Shown here one piece after another: positions 30,926-41,722 of a stretch of DNA of 64,000 bases. This DNA comes from Toxorhynchites rutilus septentrionalis (Eukaryota; Arthropoda; Insecta; Diptera; Culicidae). The position numbers were made by a program, and so were the translations under genes. Positions within the stretch are counted from its first letter, which is position 1, and the number at the start of each line of letters is the position of its first letter. The stretch spans positions 298,041,614-298,105,613 of the forward strand of contig NC_073746.1 of the NCBI RefSeq assembly GCF_029784135.1, in the 5' to 3' direction. The notes beneath the pieces are model-generated. The model searched no databases. It saw only the letters and a list, made by a program, of their open reading frames with translations, and was not told the DNA's origin.

Positions 30926-31291
30926 GATTCCGCTCCGTTCTTTGTTTTAAAGAGGCTTTAAACTCTGCAGTGCATTCGCTCCTATCACCGATGAAGGTGA
31001 TTTTCAGTGTATGTATGTTTTGTCAATTAATAAAATAAGTGAATCATGTTGGGTGGAGTCAACAATTGAAGGGAAGACCGTAAAAATGGAGGTTAATTGC
31101 GGATCATCAGTTTCGGTGATGAATGAAAATCAATATTTTTCAACACTTAGAAATGTCATAAACAGTCGATTGTGGTAAACGGACATAGTTTAAAAATTGT
31201 CGGAGAAGTGTCGGTAAACGCCGAGTTTGAGAGTAAAACAGAAAAATCCTTTAGTTGATTATAGAATGTGATAATGAATTCATTCCTTTAA

Positions 31292-31477
31292 CCCTTTCTC
31301 TACGGCAGTGTGCTCCGTTGGAGTGCTACCGCCGAACGGAGCATTGCACCGGAAAGTATGCACATCGCGCTGGTGTGATCGATGCGCAGTATCACCCTGA
31401 TGTCGTCTAAAGACGACGCTCGTACACACAAGACATCGCGCGGATGTCGTTTATAGACGACGCTCGTAGCGAAAGGG
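31292..31477. mobile_element. piggyBac-like MITE with TTAA duplication
   Basis: 186 bases bounded by CCCTTTCTCTACG and its near-inverse CGTAGCGAAAGGG, with TTAA on both sides (31288-31291 and 31478-31481), the hallmark of piggyBac-type insertion. Inside are two GTCGTCTAAAGACGAC-type hairpins in direct order. It lies within the gypsy protease reading; the flanking codons make sense as one continuous frame if the insert and one TTAA are ignored. Confidence 0.8.
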
Positions 31478-31985
31478 TTAATGAGCCAAAATTGGATAGA
31501 TGTATTTTTTTCATTTTTTAAATTGAAGAAGTTTTTCCTCTAGTACTCAAACTATAAAATCCTCTAGTGGAATAAAAGGTGAAACTTTTATAGAGAAATT
31601 GTGGGTGGAATTCCCAAATGTTAGTAATAGAGAATCTTGCAGTCCAGAATAGTCAAAATGACAGCGAATGGAAAATTTCCGCTGAATATTATATCCTTCA
31701 TGACAAATGGTTGGCCTAGAAAAAATGACAAACGCTTTGATAACTTTTTCGCAAATCAATGAATTGCAAATTGTGGACGAGTGCTTGTTGTATCAGGACA
31801 GAGTTATAATACCGCAGCTAATGCAAAGCAGGATTTTAAAACTTTTACATGGCAAATATATAGGAATGGTAAAAAGGCTAGACGATCAGTGTATTGGTTC
31901 GGGATTCATTCGGATATAGAAAAGTTTATATCAGGTCCTGATGTTTGCAACAGTATGGCAGTAGTTCCCAGAATAAAATGTTGTT

Positions 31986-32045
31986 CTAGAGGCGAATGAA
32001 CTGAAAAGTTTAAGGTCCGTCAAAGCCAAAAAAGAAAAAGAAGAA
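31986..32045 (+). repeat. Dispersed motif (GGCGAATGAACTG type), second + copy
   Basis: TCTAGAGGCGAATGAACTGA, AAAGTTTAAGG, then AAAGAAAAAGAAGAA. Matches 11814-11880 and directly abuts the end of the gypsy integrase fragment. Confidence 0.65.
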
Positions 32046-32223
32046 AAGTGTTGTCTGAATGGTGCCTACTACTAGAGCATTTAGTAGAATTTGTGTTGGT
32101 TTTTCCTACTTTATGCACCACACAAACCTAAACGTAACTTCGTATGTTCGGGTCCTAAAAACTACAATACGTAATCTCATCAGCGAATAAACTAATCTCA
32201 TTGCTCGATTGTGGTCTCTCAAA

Positions 32224-33130
32224 TCAGAATTCTCTTTGCAATTCAGTCCGTTTCCATTCCCCATCCGGGTCGGAGGAAGCCATAGTTTCTTCGATGAACT
32301 CCATCCGATTTTCATGGTCCACCAAAATCACTGTACGAGTTCGAGTGCCATATCCAGCTTCCGGAATGCGCACGTTTATACTTGCCAGGTGCTCTGCCTG
32401 CGCGGGAGTCCGACGCGAAAGTTCCTCATCAGGAAAGTATCTGCAAGTAAATAGATTGTATGAAATTATACGCTTTCGGGTGAACTGAAACTGCCCGTAC
32501 TCACTTCTCGTTGGATCTAAGCATATTGAACAAATTTTCTACGAGAGAATCACGAGATGCAACGTTCGACCTCTTGTCGACAATCGCACCGAATCGCTGT
32601 CGCCCATTCTTGACCTTTTCTAGTGGAACTTCAAAAGTACTGTTGCCAAATCCAAGTGGTCCCTCCAGATTACAACGATCTATCCGACGCGGAGCGTTGC
32701 TAGAGTGCAACACCACAGCTCCCCCGGTCTGGTCCAGTTCAATTGAAACAAAGTTGAATGCCGGATATGCGCCATCCGCCAGCAGCAGTTGTTTCGAATA
32801 ATCTTCACATGATAACTTCCCCCGAAGGTAATTGGACACGATAGGACCCCTGCCGGTGACAGCGTTGCTCGAGTGATCTTCACCCGTTACGTTCAGCAAT
32901 GCACCTATTCTTATCGTTCCTTCGCAACAACCCGCAGCGAGCCACGTTCCACCTTCTCGACCGGGCTCCATGTCCCGTCCACCGATAACAACATGGTCAC
33001 AATCCTCCCAGGGAGCTGCTGCTTCCGCCGCTCTGGCATAGTACTCATCCCGGTTTGATGCCACAATGAGCCTGTATTCTCCGGGCACTCGCTGACCGCT
33101 GTTGTTCACGTAGACAAACAGGATACACAT
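32224..33130 (-). CDS. Tango2: Transport and Golgi organization 2 homolog
   Basis: Two exons on the reverse strand, 33130-32505 and 32440-32224, joined across a 64-nt GT-AG intron (phase 2), giving 280 residues, close to the 276 of human TANGO2. The start MCILF gives the conserved Cys2 of the NRDE/TANGO2 fold, an Ntn-hydrolase-like domain. The NRDE signature is at residues 26-29 (ASNRDEYY), the GRDMEPGREGGTWLA block near 50-65, FNFVS near 120, and the C-terminal GYGTRTRTVILVD is in exon 2. The family acts in secretory/Golgi organisation and mitochondrial lipid and haem handling; the exact biochemistry is still debated. A strong acceptor TTTGCTTGTTTCAG at 33197-33210 (reverse) 66 bases upstream of the ATG implies a non-coding first exon. 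No damage visible. Confidence 0.95.
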
Positions 33131-33196
33131 TGTCCTTGTTTGGTTAATACTGGGCGATGGATATTGGGTAGGTTAGATAGCTACTTAGGCGGTCAC
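33131..33196 (-). promoter_or_regulatory. Tango2 5' untranslated part of the coding exon
   Basis: Sixty-six bases between a good splice acceptor (reverse strand, AG at 33197-33198) and the Tango2 ATG. No upstream ATG in this segment. The upstream non-coding exon may lie in 33200-33600, where another acceptor-like GGTTTTCAGG occurs near 33590-33600, but the promoter is not identified. Confidence 0.5.
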
Positions 33197-33805
33197 CTGA
33201 AACAAGCAAACGAAAATAAATCATTGGTAAACCTCATAAATTCAAACTGAATCAAACCGATGCAACAGCTAACGGATAAGCGAACTGAGCAAAATGCAGA
33301 TCAGAACTGACATAGCGAAGGTAGTTAGTATCTGTTTACAAGAATATGTGCGAGTATGCGCCTAGCGAGTCTTTCCGTTTGTCTGTTTGCTGTTTCCTCT
33401 CTGCGTTTGCGTTTGGGGTATAAATTTTGTTTGCACTTCAAGCCGGCGGTAAACGATGCCCCGAATGATAGGCAAATTGTGTTTTGAGGCTTCGTGCAAC
33501 CGGGGCCATGAGCACCCAAATATCAAACTTTCAATATTCCTGTCGGAGACATGGAATTTCATCTGTCGAAGAAATAGACCAAATGTTCCGACCTGAAACC
33601 AAAATTTGAATCAAAGGGTAAACGCTTCACTACAGCACTGATAACGCTTGGCACAGATAATGTGGAGTTATTTATGTGTCAAATTCAAACAGCCACACAA
33701 AGGCGCACGTTTCTCGACAGCTCACACGGCAGGGCGATAACGACTTTCCAACTGTTGGGGGAGCGTATGTACCTCGAGATGTTGTCGTGAATTGTTTGGT
33801 CATCA
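33197..33805. other. Tango2 upstream region
   Basis: Probable intron or first exon of Tango2 plus promoter. The open frames at 33325-33519 and 33362-33562 on - have no domain. No TATA box recognised. Confidence 0.35.
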
Positions 33806-33813
33806 GGTGTGAA

Positions 33814-34303
33814 TAGTGATCCCCGATAATCGTTCGATTAATCGATTAATCGAATACTTCCTACAGAAATCGATTATTAATCGAACGAATACTGCGCAAC
33901 CAATAATCGAAGCGAACGAATAATTCACGTCAATTAATCGATTCAAACTCAGAGAAAAAAAACGTACGGCCGCTGCAGTTTTATCCTGAAATTCAATCAT
34001 TATCTTTGACGCTCCCTTAAACTTGTAAACGAAACTCAATGCCGTCTACGCGAATTGGGCTTCGTTTACAAGTTCAGGGGAGCGTAAAGGATAATAATTT
34101 AATTTCAGGCGGAATGAACACTTTTTAGATTCCAGATGGCTTTCTAGCAAATGAGGAATATTAGTCTAACTCATTATTCATTCCATTATGACGATTAATC
34201 GGCTAATCGAATGTTTGGAGCGATTAATCGTATCGAATAACAAACTGCTAAAAAGTATTCGATTAGCTGATGAACGATTAATTTCGAAAATCGGGGATCA
34301 CTA
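33814..34303. mobile_element. hAT-type MITE with 8-bp target duplication
   Basis: Ends TAGTGATCCCCGATAATCG and its inverse ATCGGGGATCACTA; the TAGNG start and the perfect 8-base duplication GGTGTGAA (33806-33813 and 34304-34311) are typical of hAT elements. 490 bases, rich in ATCGATTAATCG repeats near both ends. The centre (33995-34110) is a second hairpin, GACGCTCCC..AACTTGTAAACGAA against its reverse complement, likely an independent fold-back insertion whose flank also occurs near 19400-19440. Confidence 0.9.
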
Positions 34304-34311
34304 GGTGTGAA

Positions 34312-34920
34312 CTATATGAGATTAGGCCAACTGACATGTGCGATATGGGTTCCCACAATCCAATCGACGAAAAAAACATCGACCTAACAACGACCGTAAC
34401 GCTGTTACCTATTCACGATGACGACGATTAGGTATCGACATCTGGATACGGCATTAGTTTGTGTGAGGCAAACTATTCTCTATCATATTAGTCGGCCCGA
34501 ATCAGTTTATATTTGCTAAAATTTGTATGAAATTTTTTTCTTGGTATAATTTTTTCTACTTAAAGTACGTTGTCATGACCCTAATTTGAATTATTTTCTA
34601 TAGACGTTCAGATATTCTCAAAAAAACTTGTCATTATAATATAAAATTATCTCAAAACATATTTTTTATGATGTTTTTTCACCACTTGCAGGCAATGGTG
34701 ATTTTCACTTACATAGAGTACTAATTTGATTATGGAAAAATCATGTTGATTCATAATTTTCATTTTAAAAGTGTATTCATTCCTTCTACAAATCCATACT
34801 GTCATGCCTATTCCCCAATATCGTCAACGCGGATAGTTCGTTAGTCGAAAATACTGAATAATTAAACAAACCAAATGGCATCACTGGTGGTTCTTTTTTC
34901 CACTCCGCTAAATTGTCATC
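34312..34920. other. AT-rich spacer
   Basis: No gene or recognisable element. Only poly-T/A runs and no domain-bearing frame. Confidence 0.4.
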
Positions 34921-34934
34921 TCAAACAAAAACAA

Positions 34935-35860
34935 ATGGATCATACAACTGGTAAGTATGAAATATATTTCGGCTTTTTAATTATTATTTATTTTATCTTG
35001 TCTTATCAGCTATGAATACATTCGACTCGTTCGCTTCCATCAATCGGTAAGTGAGAAAGATGATTTCTCCCATCAGCACAGTGCGGATTTCCACTTTTAT
35101 CACAGCAGCCAACAACATCCGTTTTCCTGCAGCAGTAACCTCCAACCCCTGTTGGCAATGTCGGGGGACAGCATTAACAGCAGCAGCAGCAGAATTTGAC
35201 CATGGTATGGTATTGCGAAGAACTTTTCCCATTAGAGGTTCCGTGCTTCGCGCACATTCAAAAATCCTCTTCAGACACGAAAACTCAACGACAAGGAGGT
35301 ATTTATCAACTTGCTCAGCTGAATTACCACCCCGGAGGAACCCGAATGCACTGATTCCGTAGTATAGTAGAATGAAAATAGGCGAGGTTAGCGAACGTAG
35401 TCGCATGATATTTTAATGTTCGCATTTTTATCCGGATCATACAACTGGTGAGTAGGGAATTCATTTCTGCTTTTCACTTACTAATAATTTTATTTTGTTT
35501 CAGCTATGAATACATCCGACTCAATCAATCGGCGAGTGAGAAAGATGATTTCCCTCATCACCACATTGCTTATTTCCACTTCTGTCACACCAGCCAACAG
35601 CATCAGCTTTCCCGCAGCAGTATCCTTTAAGTCCAGGGTGCTATTCCGGGGAATAGCATCAACAGCAACAGCAGCAGGACCTGGCCATCGATAGTATTTC
35701 GAGCAATTTTCCCCATCGGAGATCCCGTGCTTCACGCACATTGAAGAATCCTCCTCAGCCACATATCTGTGTCATCAAGGGCAAGGAGGTATTCATCAAT
35801 GTACTCAGTCGGATTTGAATCGTCTATCCAGACAACCCGGATGCACCGATTCCATTATAT
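34935..35860 (+). pseudogene. Tandemly duplicated pseudo-exon, unrecognised protein
   Basis: Two diverged direct copies of about 490 bases (34935-35360 and 35428-35860). Each starts GGATCATACAACTGGT followed by an intron-like segment ending in TATCAG or TTTCAG, then a coding-like block: YEYIRL...SEKDDF, SQQH, a serine/asparagine-rich stretch, RASRT.KNP and KEVFIN.LS. The two copies share reading through several frameshifts and stops, so both are broken. The KEVFIN ending faintly recalls PIH1-type proteins, but I do not assign a family. Confidence 0.5.
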
Positions 35861-36535
35861 ACCTTATTTTTATTATACATGGTTTTTTATTATTTTTCTT
35901 CAATAAAATGATTAAAATCGATCAATGTATTTCCTTTTCATTTTCAATAACAAACCAATACAAACAAGCGGCAAGCAGTGCTGGAAGCTATGATGGAGCA
36001 GGTCGACGCCTTGCACATGTTGGCGAAAAAGTGGCGTCAAGTTGTTCGATGAATGCATATGAAAGGTCGATAACTCGATTGCAAGGTGGCAGCATTTGAG
36101 GTCGATTGTTGACATTTCATCGACCCGATCTTGGCAGGCAAAACGGAATGTGGGTTGTCTCTCCAGTGCTGGTGTTCCTAGGACAAAGGAGTATCGGTGA
36201 ACTGCTCACCGAAGATGTTTATCGTAAACAACTACACGAGGGAGAGCTTTGGATTGTAGGCCAACTTTCTAACAAGACAATTATTGGCCGCCCTCACTTC
36301 GAATAACATCCGCCTTTTTTGTATGGCTACTTAACCTTACAGCTAATCAAACATTACCGAATAGACAAAAGGATTTATTGTAAAGCTTCAATAAGCTTAA
36401 ATCTGCACGCACTGTTAATTCACTGTAGAGTTCCGAGTAGGCTGTTCTGGAATGTTATGACACCGGATTATTTGGAAAGTTATTCTAATTCGCGATGACA
36501 AATGTAAAGGCGAAATTCCATCGAGGCGACATTGA
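35861..36535. other. Spacer, no gene recognised
   Basis: Overlapping short frames at 35815-36099 and 36106-36306 on + look partly coding (MEQVDALHMLAKKWRQVV near 35990-36045) but are broken by stops; no domain found. Confidence 0.3.
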
Positions 36536-36789
36536 ACAGTTTTTTTTTTAATTGGTTTATTTTTACAGGCTCAGTTACATAAGTTTAAAGGAGCCGAACT
36601 CTTAGCTGTATTGTTACTAGTATATATAAACATTTTTCCTTATTCCAATGTTAATAATGTAGAAAACAGATTACTCGTGATCGACTCGAGTTTAGAAGGG
36701 TGACATATTTTCTGCAGGAAAAGGTGGGCATATAAGGATATTGTAGCAATGTTCACACTCACACTCATCACGCTCAAATCTTAAACCTA

Positions 36790-39505
36790 TTGAGTAATTC
36801 CAAATGAAATCGACAAATGACAAAACATGAGTATTTTTGTTTCGAATGAAAGAATGTATTCCGTTTGGGTTAGAGGAAATATGAGTTTTCCACAGCAATG
36901 GGAATTTTTTGACTCAAGCGTAACTTTTGAATAGGGCGTATCGATTTGAGTAAGAGAAATCTTTGATAATTTATATCTCAAAAACTATGAGTCGTACCGA
37001 AATAGCGTCTTAGAAAGAGTTATAGAGTATTGATGATTGAATATACAAAAAATTTACACTGAGAAAAAAATTAGTACTCTTTTTTTATTTACAAAATAAA
37101 AATTCAATTTGCAATATCCAAAATACATATTTTTTTATTTTTTCATACAAAATAGAAGTCATGCAGAAAATTTGAAAAATGGGCCCAAGATGGTAAAATT
37201 ATTTTTGACGAGCTTTGTGGAACATCGAATTTTTATGAATTTTCAAAACTTCGAATTTTGGTACGTTGATAATCATTTTTAGCCACAAATTATGAATCCT
37301 GATGTGTTTTAAAACAAAAAAGGTTATTATCAATCTCCTTCTACATGTAGCCATTCTCGAACAATTTAAAAAAATATTTCTAATTTATTGTCTTTTTTAT
37401 AGTAAATAATCCCTTTTAATATGTTTGTCATACCGACATGTTCATGAAATTTTATGAATTTGCTTATAATTTCCAACAAATTTTTCAAATACATCATCAT
37501 GGTTCATTTTTTGACTCAAGCGTAACTTTTGAAAAGGGCGTATTGATTTGAGTAAGAGAAATCTTTGATAATTTATACCTCAAAAAATATGAGTCGTACC
37601 GAAATAGTGTGTTAGAAAGAGTTATAGAGTATTGTTGGCTCAATTTGAAAAAAAAAATACACTGAGAAGAAAAATTAATACTCTTTTTTTATATTTACAG
37701 AATAAAATTTTAATTTGCGATATAGAAAAATATGTATTTTTTATATTTTTTTCAATTTTTTCATATAAAATAGAAGTCATGTAGAAAATTTAAAAAATGG
37801 GTGAGATGATAAAATTATTTTTGACGAAATTTGTGGAACATCGAATTTTTAGGAATTTTCGAAACTTGGAATTTTTGTATTTTAGCAATCATTCTTAGCC
37901 ATAAATTATAAAATCTGATGTGATTTAAAACAAAACAGGTTATTATCAATCTCCTTTTAAATGCAACCATTCTCGAGATATTTAAAAAAATATTTCTAAT
38001 TTATAATCTTTTTTATAGTAAATAATCTCTTTTAATATGTTTGTCGTGTTATACCGTCATGTTCATGAAATTTTATGAATTTTCTTATAATTTCCAACAT
38101 ATTTTTGATTGATTGAAGTTTGTATTAAGATAAAAATGATTTTTTAGTTTCGCTACGTACATGTCTTCGAATAAAATCTCATGAACATGATGGTATAACA
38201 CGACAAACATATTTAAAGAGCCTATTTACTATTAAAAAGACAATAAATTACAAATATTTTTTTTAAATATCTCGAGAAAGGCTACATTTAGAAGAAGATT
38301 GATAATAACCTTTTTTGTTTTAAATAACATCAGGATTCATAATTTGTGATTAAAAATGACAGCTAACATATAAAAACTCGAAGTTTCTAAAATTCCTAAA
38401 AATTCGATGTTCCTCAAAGTTCGTCAAAAATAGTTTTACCATCTCGGGCCATTTTTTAAATTTTCTACATGACTTCTATTTTATATGAAAAAATTGGAAA
38501 AAAAATATAAAAAATACATTTTTTTTTTACTATGGCAAATTAAAATTTTATTCTGTAAATAAAAAAAAGAGTAGTAATTTTTCTTCTCAGTGTATATTTT
38601 TGTCAAATTAAGCCAACAATACTCTATAACTCTTTTTAACACACTATTTCGGTACGACTCATATTTTTTGAGATATAAATTATCAAAGATTTCTCTTACT
38701 CAAATCGATACGCCCTTTTCAAAAGTTACGCTTGAGTCAAAAAATTAACCATGATGATGTGTTTGGAAAATTGGTTGGAAATTATAAGCAAATTCATAAA
38801 ATTTCATGAACATGACGGTATAACATGACAAACATATTAAAAGGGATTATTTACTTTAAAAAAGACAATAAATTAGAAATATTTTTTTAAATATCTCGAG
38901 AATGGCTACATTTAGGAGGAGATTGACAATAACCTTTTTTGTTTTAAATCACATCAGGATTCATAATTTGTGGCCAAAAATGATTGTTAACATACAAAAA
39001 TTCGAAGTTACAAAAATTCCTAAAAATTCGAAGTTTCAAAAATTCCTTAAAATTCGATGTTCCACAAATTTCGTCAAAAATAGTTTTACCATCTTGGGCC
39101 CATTTTTTAAATTTTCTGCATGACTTCTATTTTGTATGGAAAAATTTAAAAAAAATAAAAATATGTATTTTGGATATTGCAAATTGAATTTGTATAAAAA
39201 TAAAAAAAGAGTACTAATTTTTTTCTCAATGTACATTTTTTCATATTCAACCATCGATACTCTATAACTCTTTCTTAGACACTATTTCGGTACGACTCAT
39301 AGTTTTTGAGATATAAATTATCAAAGATTTCTCTTACTAAAATCGATACGCCCTTTTCAAAAGTTACGTTTGAGTCGAAAAATTCCCAATTGCTGTGAAA
39401 AACTCATATTTCCTCCAACCTAAACGGAATACACACTTTCATTGGAATCAAAAATACAAGTTTTTAAAATCTGCATTTTCAGGACGATTTCATTTGGAAT
39501 TGCTG
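36790..39505. repeat. Large palindrome of four related units of about 600 bases
   Basis: Units at about 36908-37500 and 37507-38105 are direct copies; units at about 38180-38750 and 38760-39385 are the same sequence inverted. Marker blocks: GACTCAAGCGTAACTTTTGA, GAGTAAGAGAAATCTTTGAT, GTCGTACCGAAATAG, CATGTTCATGAAATTTTATG. Outer ends (AATTCCAAATGAAATCG, both sides) extend the arms to about 1.3 kb. No coding content; all frames here are incidental. Inserted in the LINE 3' UTR. Confidence 0.88.
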
Positions 39506-39668
39506 TATTCTTATATCTATTATGTATTTACATTCCACCTTATTCTATTTGTAGTAAGAAGGGATCCGATTTCTCACGAAGGAAAAGGAAAATGAGAATA
39601 TAAGGATATAAGGACATTCACACACAATGATCGATAGCTTTGAGGAAAACATATATTTGGGACATGTA

Positions 39669-40489
39669 GGGGAGATCGGGGTAAGACGGCCATGCTAAGG
39701 AAAACTTCAATTGTATCTTTGGAAACTCATGTTTTCCAAAACTTAAAAGCAGTTTCTTACAATTCAATATACTGGTTTTCGAAATAATTGGCCAAATGTT
39801 TTATAAAAATGTGTTTTTTCATGTTTTTTACTGAAATTAAAGCAAGCCGAAAAGTAGAACATTTTTATCGATGCGGGTATAATGGACATGTAGTTGGGGG
39901 AATATGGACAGGTCAATAATATACGAAGCGTAGAAGTTTATCGCTCGTGAGAGGAATAATTTCGCTCGTGAGAGGAATAATTTCGCTCGTGTTTGTGCGT
40001 CCAGTAACTGAAATAGAACAAAAAGAAAGAGCAATATGAAAAAGTTCAATATTACTCTCTTCACTTTCCATTATGCATTGGATGTGATTATGGATGTGAC
40101 TGTCCATTTCAACCCCACCAGTGCAATTGTTTCAATAATTTAAATATATCACTTACAAATGAATTTACTTTTCCACACATACCTAATATCGCTTCTCTGT
40201 CAACTCATAAACCGAAATCAGTGAATTCAATTCAACAATTGAACCACTCAAAATGCTTAATATCGAAGCCGCAAAAAATACATCCACACGCGGAATCATG
40301 TTTGATTTTCGGTTTTTGTTTCCCTATTTCACTTTTGATCAGTATTCATTGTCATAGGATGGTTTAAATATTCTAGAATAGCATGTAGAAGGGGTTCCCA
40401 TCAACATAAATTTGAAATTCATAATGCAACTGTACAAATCAACCACCTGTCCGTCATACCCCCACTGTTCGTCTTACCCGCGGTTCTCC
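39669..40489. mobile_element. TA-flanked inverted-repeat element (pogo/Tc1-like MITE), 821 bp
   Basis: Left end GGGGAGATCGGGGTAAGACG and reverse right end GGAGAACCGCGGGTAAGACG. TA on both sides (39667-39668 and 40490-40491). The related LINE copy at 41091 shows the uninterrupted target, GACATGTAATCAAG. A 22-base unit TTTCGCTCGTGAGAGGAATA is arrayed about 2.5 times at 39943-39992. No transposase seen. Confidence 0.85.
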
Positions 40490-41040
40490 TAATCAAGGTC
40501 TAGCCGAGCCAACCCATCTCTCACCGGCACATTGGGATGTCTTCCTTTGGCCCGCAGAGAGTTTTCTAAATTCGATCTGGCAACAACATACCCCTCGCAC
40601 GACCAAACAACGTGTTCGATGTCGTGGTAACCATGGCCACAAACACAGATATCTTTTTTTTTATCAATCTGTTTATTTTTACAGGCTCAGTTACATAGCT
40701 TTAAATGTGCCACGCTCTTAACTATTTTTTTACTAGAAAATATTAATATGATTCCTTATTTCTATGGTTAATAAAATAGGAAACCGAATACTCGCGGTCG
40801 ACTCGAGATTAGAAGGGTGTCACATTTTCTTTAGGAAAAGGATAGAATGTAAGGAGATTGTAACAATTTTCACACTCACACTCATATTTACATTCACATT
40901 CTCATTCACACTCACACTCAGTTCTTAAAACTATCCTTACATCTAATATGTATTTACAATTTAACTTATTCTAATGTAAGTAGGAAGGGAACCGATGGCT
41001 CACGAAGGACGAAAAGGAGGGGAAAAGGATATAAGAACAA

Positions 41041-41722
41041 TCACACTTGAAGATCGATAGCTGTAAGGAAAACATAAATGTGGGACATGTAATCAAGATC
41101 TAACCGAGCCAACACATATCTCACCGGGACATTGGGCTGCTTTCCTCGAGCCCGAAGGGAGTTTTCTAAATTCGATCTGGCGACAAGATACAACTCGCAC
41201 GACCAAACAATGTGTTCGATGTCGTGGTAACAATGGCCACAAACACAGAGATTGCTGTCGGCAAGATTGAAACAAAAAAGTAGCGCGTCTAACGAACAGT
41301 GATTAGACATGAGTCGGGAGAAGGTGCGAATAAAGTCCCGACTCAAGTCCAGACTTTTGAACCATGGTTTGAGGATAACCATAGGGATAATTGAGTGAAG
41401 CCACCGGTCCAATACATCTTCGTTCCATTTGCGTTGCCAGTTAGCGATGGTATTTTTACGGACTAAAGAGTAAAATTCATTGAAGGCGATTTGACGCTGA
41501 TAAATGTCGCCTTCAATCCCACCCACCTTTGCTAATGAGTCAGCCCTCCCATTACCCGGAATTAAGCAATGTGAAGGGACCCAGACAAAGGTAATGACAT
41601 AACAGCGTCGGGTTAAAGCACTCAAAACTTCTCGTATTCTCTCAGGGAAATACGGCGAGTGCTTTTCCGGCCTCACTGAACGAATAGCTTCGACAGAGCT
41701 AAGACTATCCGTTACAATGTAG
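41041..41722 (-). pseudogene. LINE ORF2 C terminus: RNase H and zinc domain
   Basis: Open for 211 codons in the track of 41676-41041 and readable from 41722. RNase H motifs: VTDSLSS (catalytic aspartate), VWVPSHCLIPGNGRADSLAK (WVPSH and the last aspartate). C-terminal zinc region CVCGHCYHDIEHIVWSC. It ends FLTAIDLQV and a stop. This tail is shared with copy 3 (43166-43582) and, more distantly, with 49801-50826. The missing upstream part makes it a fragment. Confidence 0.8.

Larger units (their letters stand above)
30310..31985 (+). mobile_element. Ty3/gypsy LTR retrotransposon relic (gag, protease, integrase head)
   Basis: Retrovirus-like element fragment. Order on +: gag with its typical QQRLLNED block (about 30380-30420), gag C terminus with a CCHC knuckle (30446-30925), aspartic protease region (about 31021-31290) and, after a gap, the HHCC zinc-binding head of integrase (about 31700-31985, with DECLLYQDRVIIP and YWFGIHSDIEKF). 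Reverse transcriptase, RNase H, the integrase core and both LTRs are missing. Frameshifts separate the parts. A piggyBac-like MITE interrupts the protease end. Confidence 0.75.
36540..40655 (-). mobile_element. I-type LINE family B, copy 1 (5' truncated, twice invaded)
   Basis: Read on the reverse strand. The recognisable parts are 40655-40491 (last codons of ORF2, with the VWSCE-like zinc region and RARGKQPN), 39668-39505 (stop and 3' UTR) and 36790-36540 (3' UTR with CACACTCACACTCA and a poly-A tail, here T-run at 36540). Between them lie a TA-flanked element (39669-40489) and a large palindrome (36790-39505). Matching with copy 2 at 40657-43060 shows that the three parts are contiguous in an uninterrupted copy. 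Confidence 0.75.

Noticed and set aside
38902..39254. Open frames inside the large palindrome
   Set aside because: Lysine/phenylalanine-rich low-complexity products of AT-rich repeats, present in mirrored form in both arms.
40860..40920. CACACTCA tandem repeats as a satellite or telomeric tract
   Set aside because: They recur at the same place in every copy of LINE family B, so they are part of its 3' UTR.
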